Shown in pieces: positions 60,386 through 64,000 of a DNA stretch of 64,000 nucleotides. The DNA is from Brienomyrus brachyistius (taxonomy: Eukaryota > Chordata > Actinopteri > Osteoglossiformes > Mormyridae): assembly GCF_023856365.1 (NCBI RefSeq), contig NC_064543.1, forward strand, positions 10,953,459 through 11,017,458, read 5' to 3'. The notes under the pieces were generated by a model, which was given only the letters and a program-made list of their open reading frames with translations, was not told the origin of the DNA and made no database searches. The position numbers and the translations under genes are program-made. The first letter of the stretch is position 1. Every line of letters starts with the position of its first letter.

Positions 60386-60560
60386 GGATCAGAAGTGGAT
60401 AGTTCAGGTCGATAAAATATAAATCCAGACCAAGATTTTGTTTCAACCAACCGGTTGTGTACTCTGTAACTGTGATTCTTTTTTTTGCTCAACCGGTTGG
60501 TTGAAACTAAATCTTGGTCTGGATTTTTACTTTCTCGAACCTGAACTACCCACCTCTGTC
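60386..60560. mobile_element. Fold-back MITE with ~70-bp inverted arms
   Basis: Left arm (60,386-60,456) has 'gtggatagttcagg', 'atccagaccaagatt' and 'gtttcaaccaaccggttg'. Right arm (60,490-60,560) is its near-exact reverse complement. The loop is about 33 bp. No coding potential. Confidence 0.8.
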
Positions 60561-60881
60561 CCCCGTTGTCTCACACCTCCAGGTTTGGGGAAATGAATCC
60601 TCAAGTTTACTTGAAACATAACAGATAAATGTCAATGTGAATGTATATTTCACTGAATTGTAAAACTGTGATAATTTAGTTCATACAAACGAGGTTATTG
60701 AATAATTTGTGGTTGCATTTGGAATTCTATTGACTGACTAATGCACAAGCACCCTCCAGTGTTTCTCCTGGTGATTTGTGAGTACGAGTCTTGCACTGAA
60801 GATGTCTGGATGAAAATTATTTTTCTCACCAAGAAATTGATGCGCCTTTATTGTCCTTCCTGCATTTTAAATAGAATGTAG

Positions 60882-63940
<3,059 letters not shown>

Positions 63941-64000
63941 GTAGGCGCCCCGCCTCCAACCCTTTGCTAATTGCAGTGTGGAACTGGTCCAACTGACATT

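Overview
The window is nuclear DNA of a ray-finned (teleost-type) fish. The genes have vertebrate exon-intron structure with GT-AG junctions. Between them lie remains of Tc1/mariner, hAT and pogo-like DNA elements, LINE fragments, a 5S-rRNA-derived SINE and many copies of a tRNA-derived SINE ending in GGAT repeats, a typical fish mix. The species cannot be named from the sequence.

Layout. About 1-12,590 shows no recognisable host gene; it holds LINE and MITE remnants. ATP6V0D1 (V-ATPase d subunit) lies on the minus strand at 12,756-19,651 in eight coding exons that join in frame to 351 residues. A palindromic GTCACGTGAC (CLEAR-type) site sits 109 bp upstream of its start codon. From 19.8 to 41.9 kb is a long gene-free interval with two solo LTRs that have perfect 5-bp target duplications, Tc1 transposase remnants, a hAT element with an 8-bp target duplication and a BED-finger remnant, and a 17 x 17 bp minisatellite. 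A galanin receptor type 1 gene lies on the plus strand at 42,216-53,549 in three coding exons (356 residues). Intronless DDX28 (mitochondrial DEAD-box helicase) is on the minus strand at 57,624-59,312. DUS2 (tRNA-dihydrouridine synthase 2) starts on the plus strand at 60,969 and runs off the right edge; only its first two coding exons are present.

How the genes relate. The four genes do not form one pathway. DDX28 and DUS2 are a head-to-head pair, as in human 16q22.1, and may share a promoter. ATP6V0D1 is also from human 16q22.1. The galanin receptor is the surprise: human GALR1 is at 18q23, so this copy probably represents the 16q22 (NFATC3-side) ohnolog, often called GALR1b, which is absent from the human locus.

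I found no evidence of a wholly new system. The best leads are the genomic position and altered putative ligand contacts of the galanin receptor, its overlapping upstream ORF, the CLEAR site, the dimeric minisatellite and the well-preserved transposon insertions.
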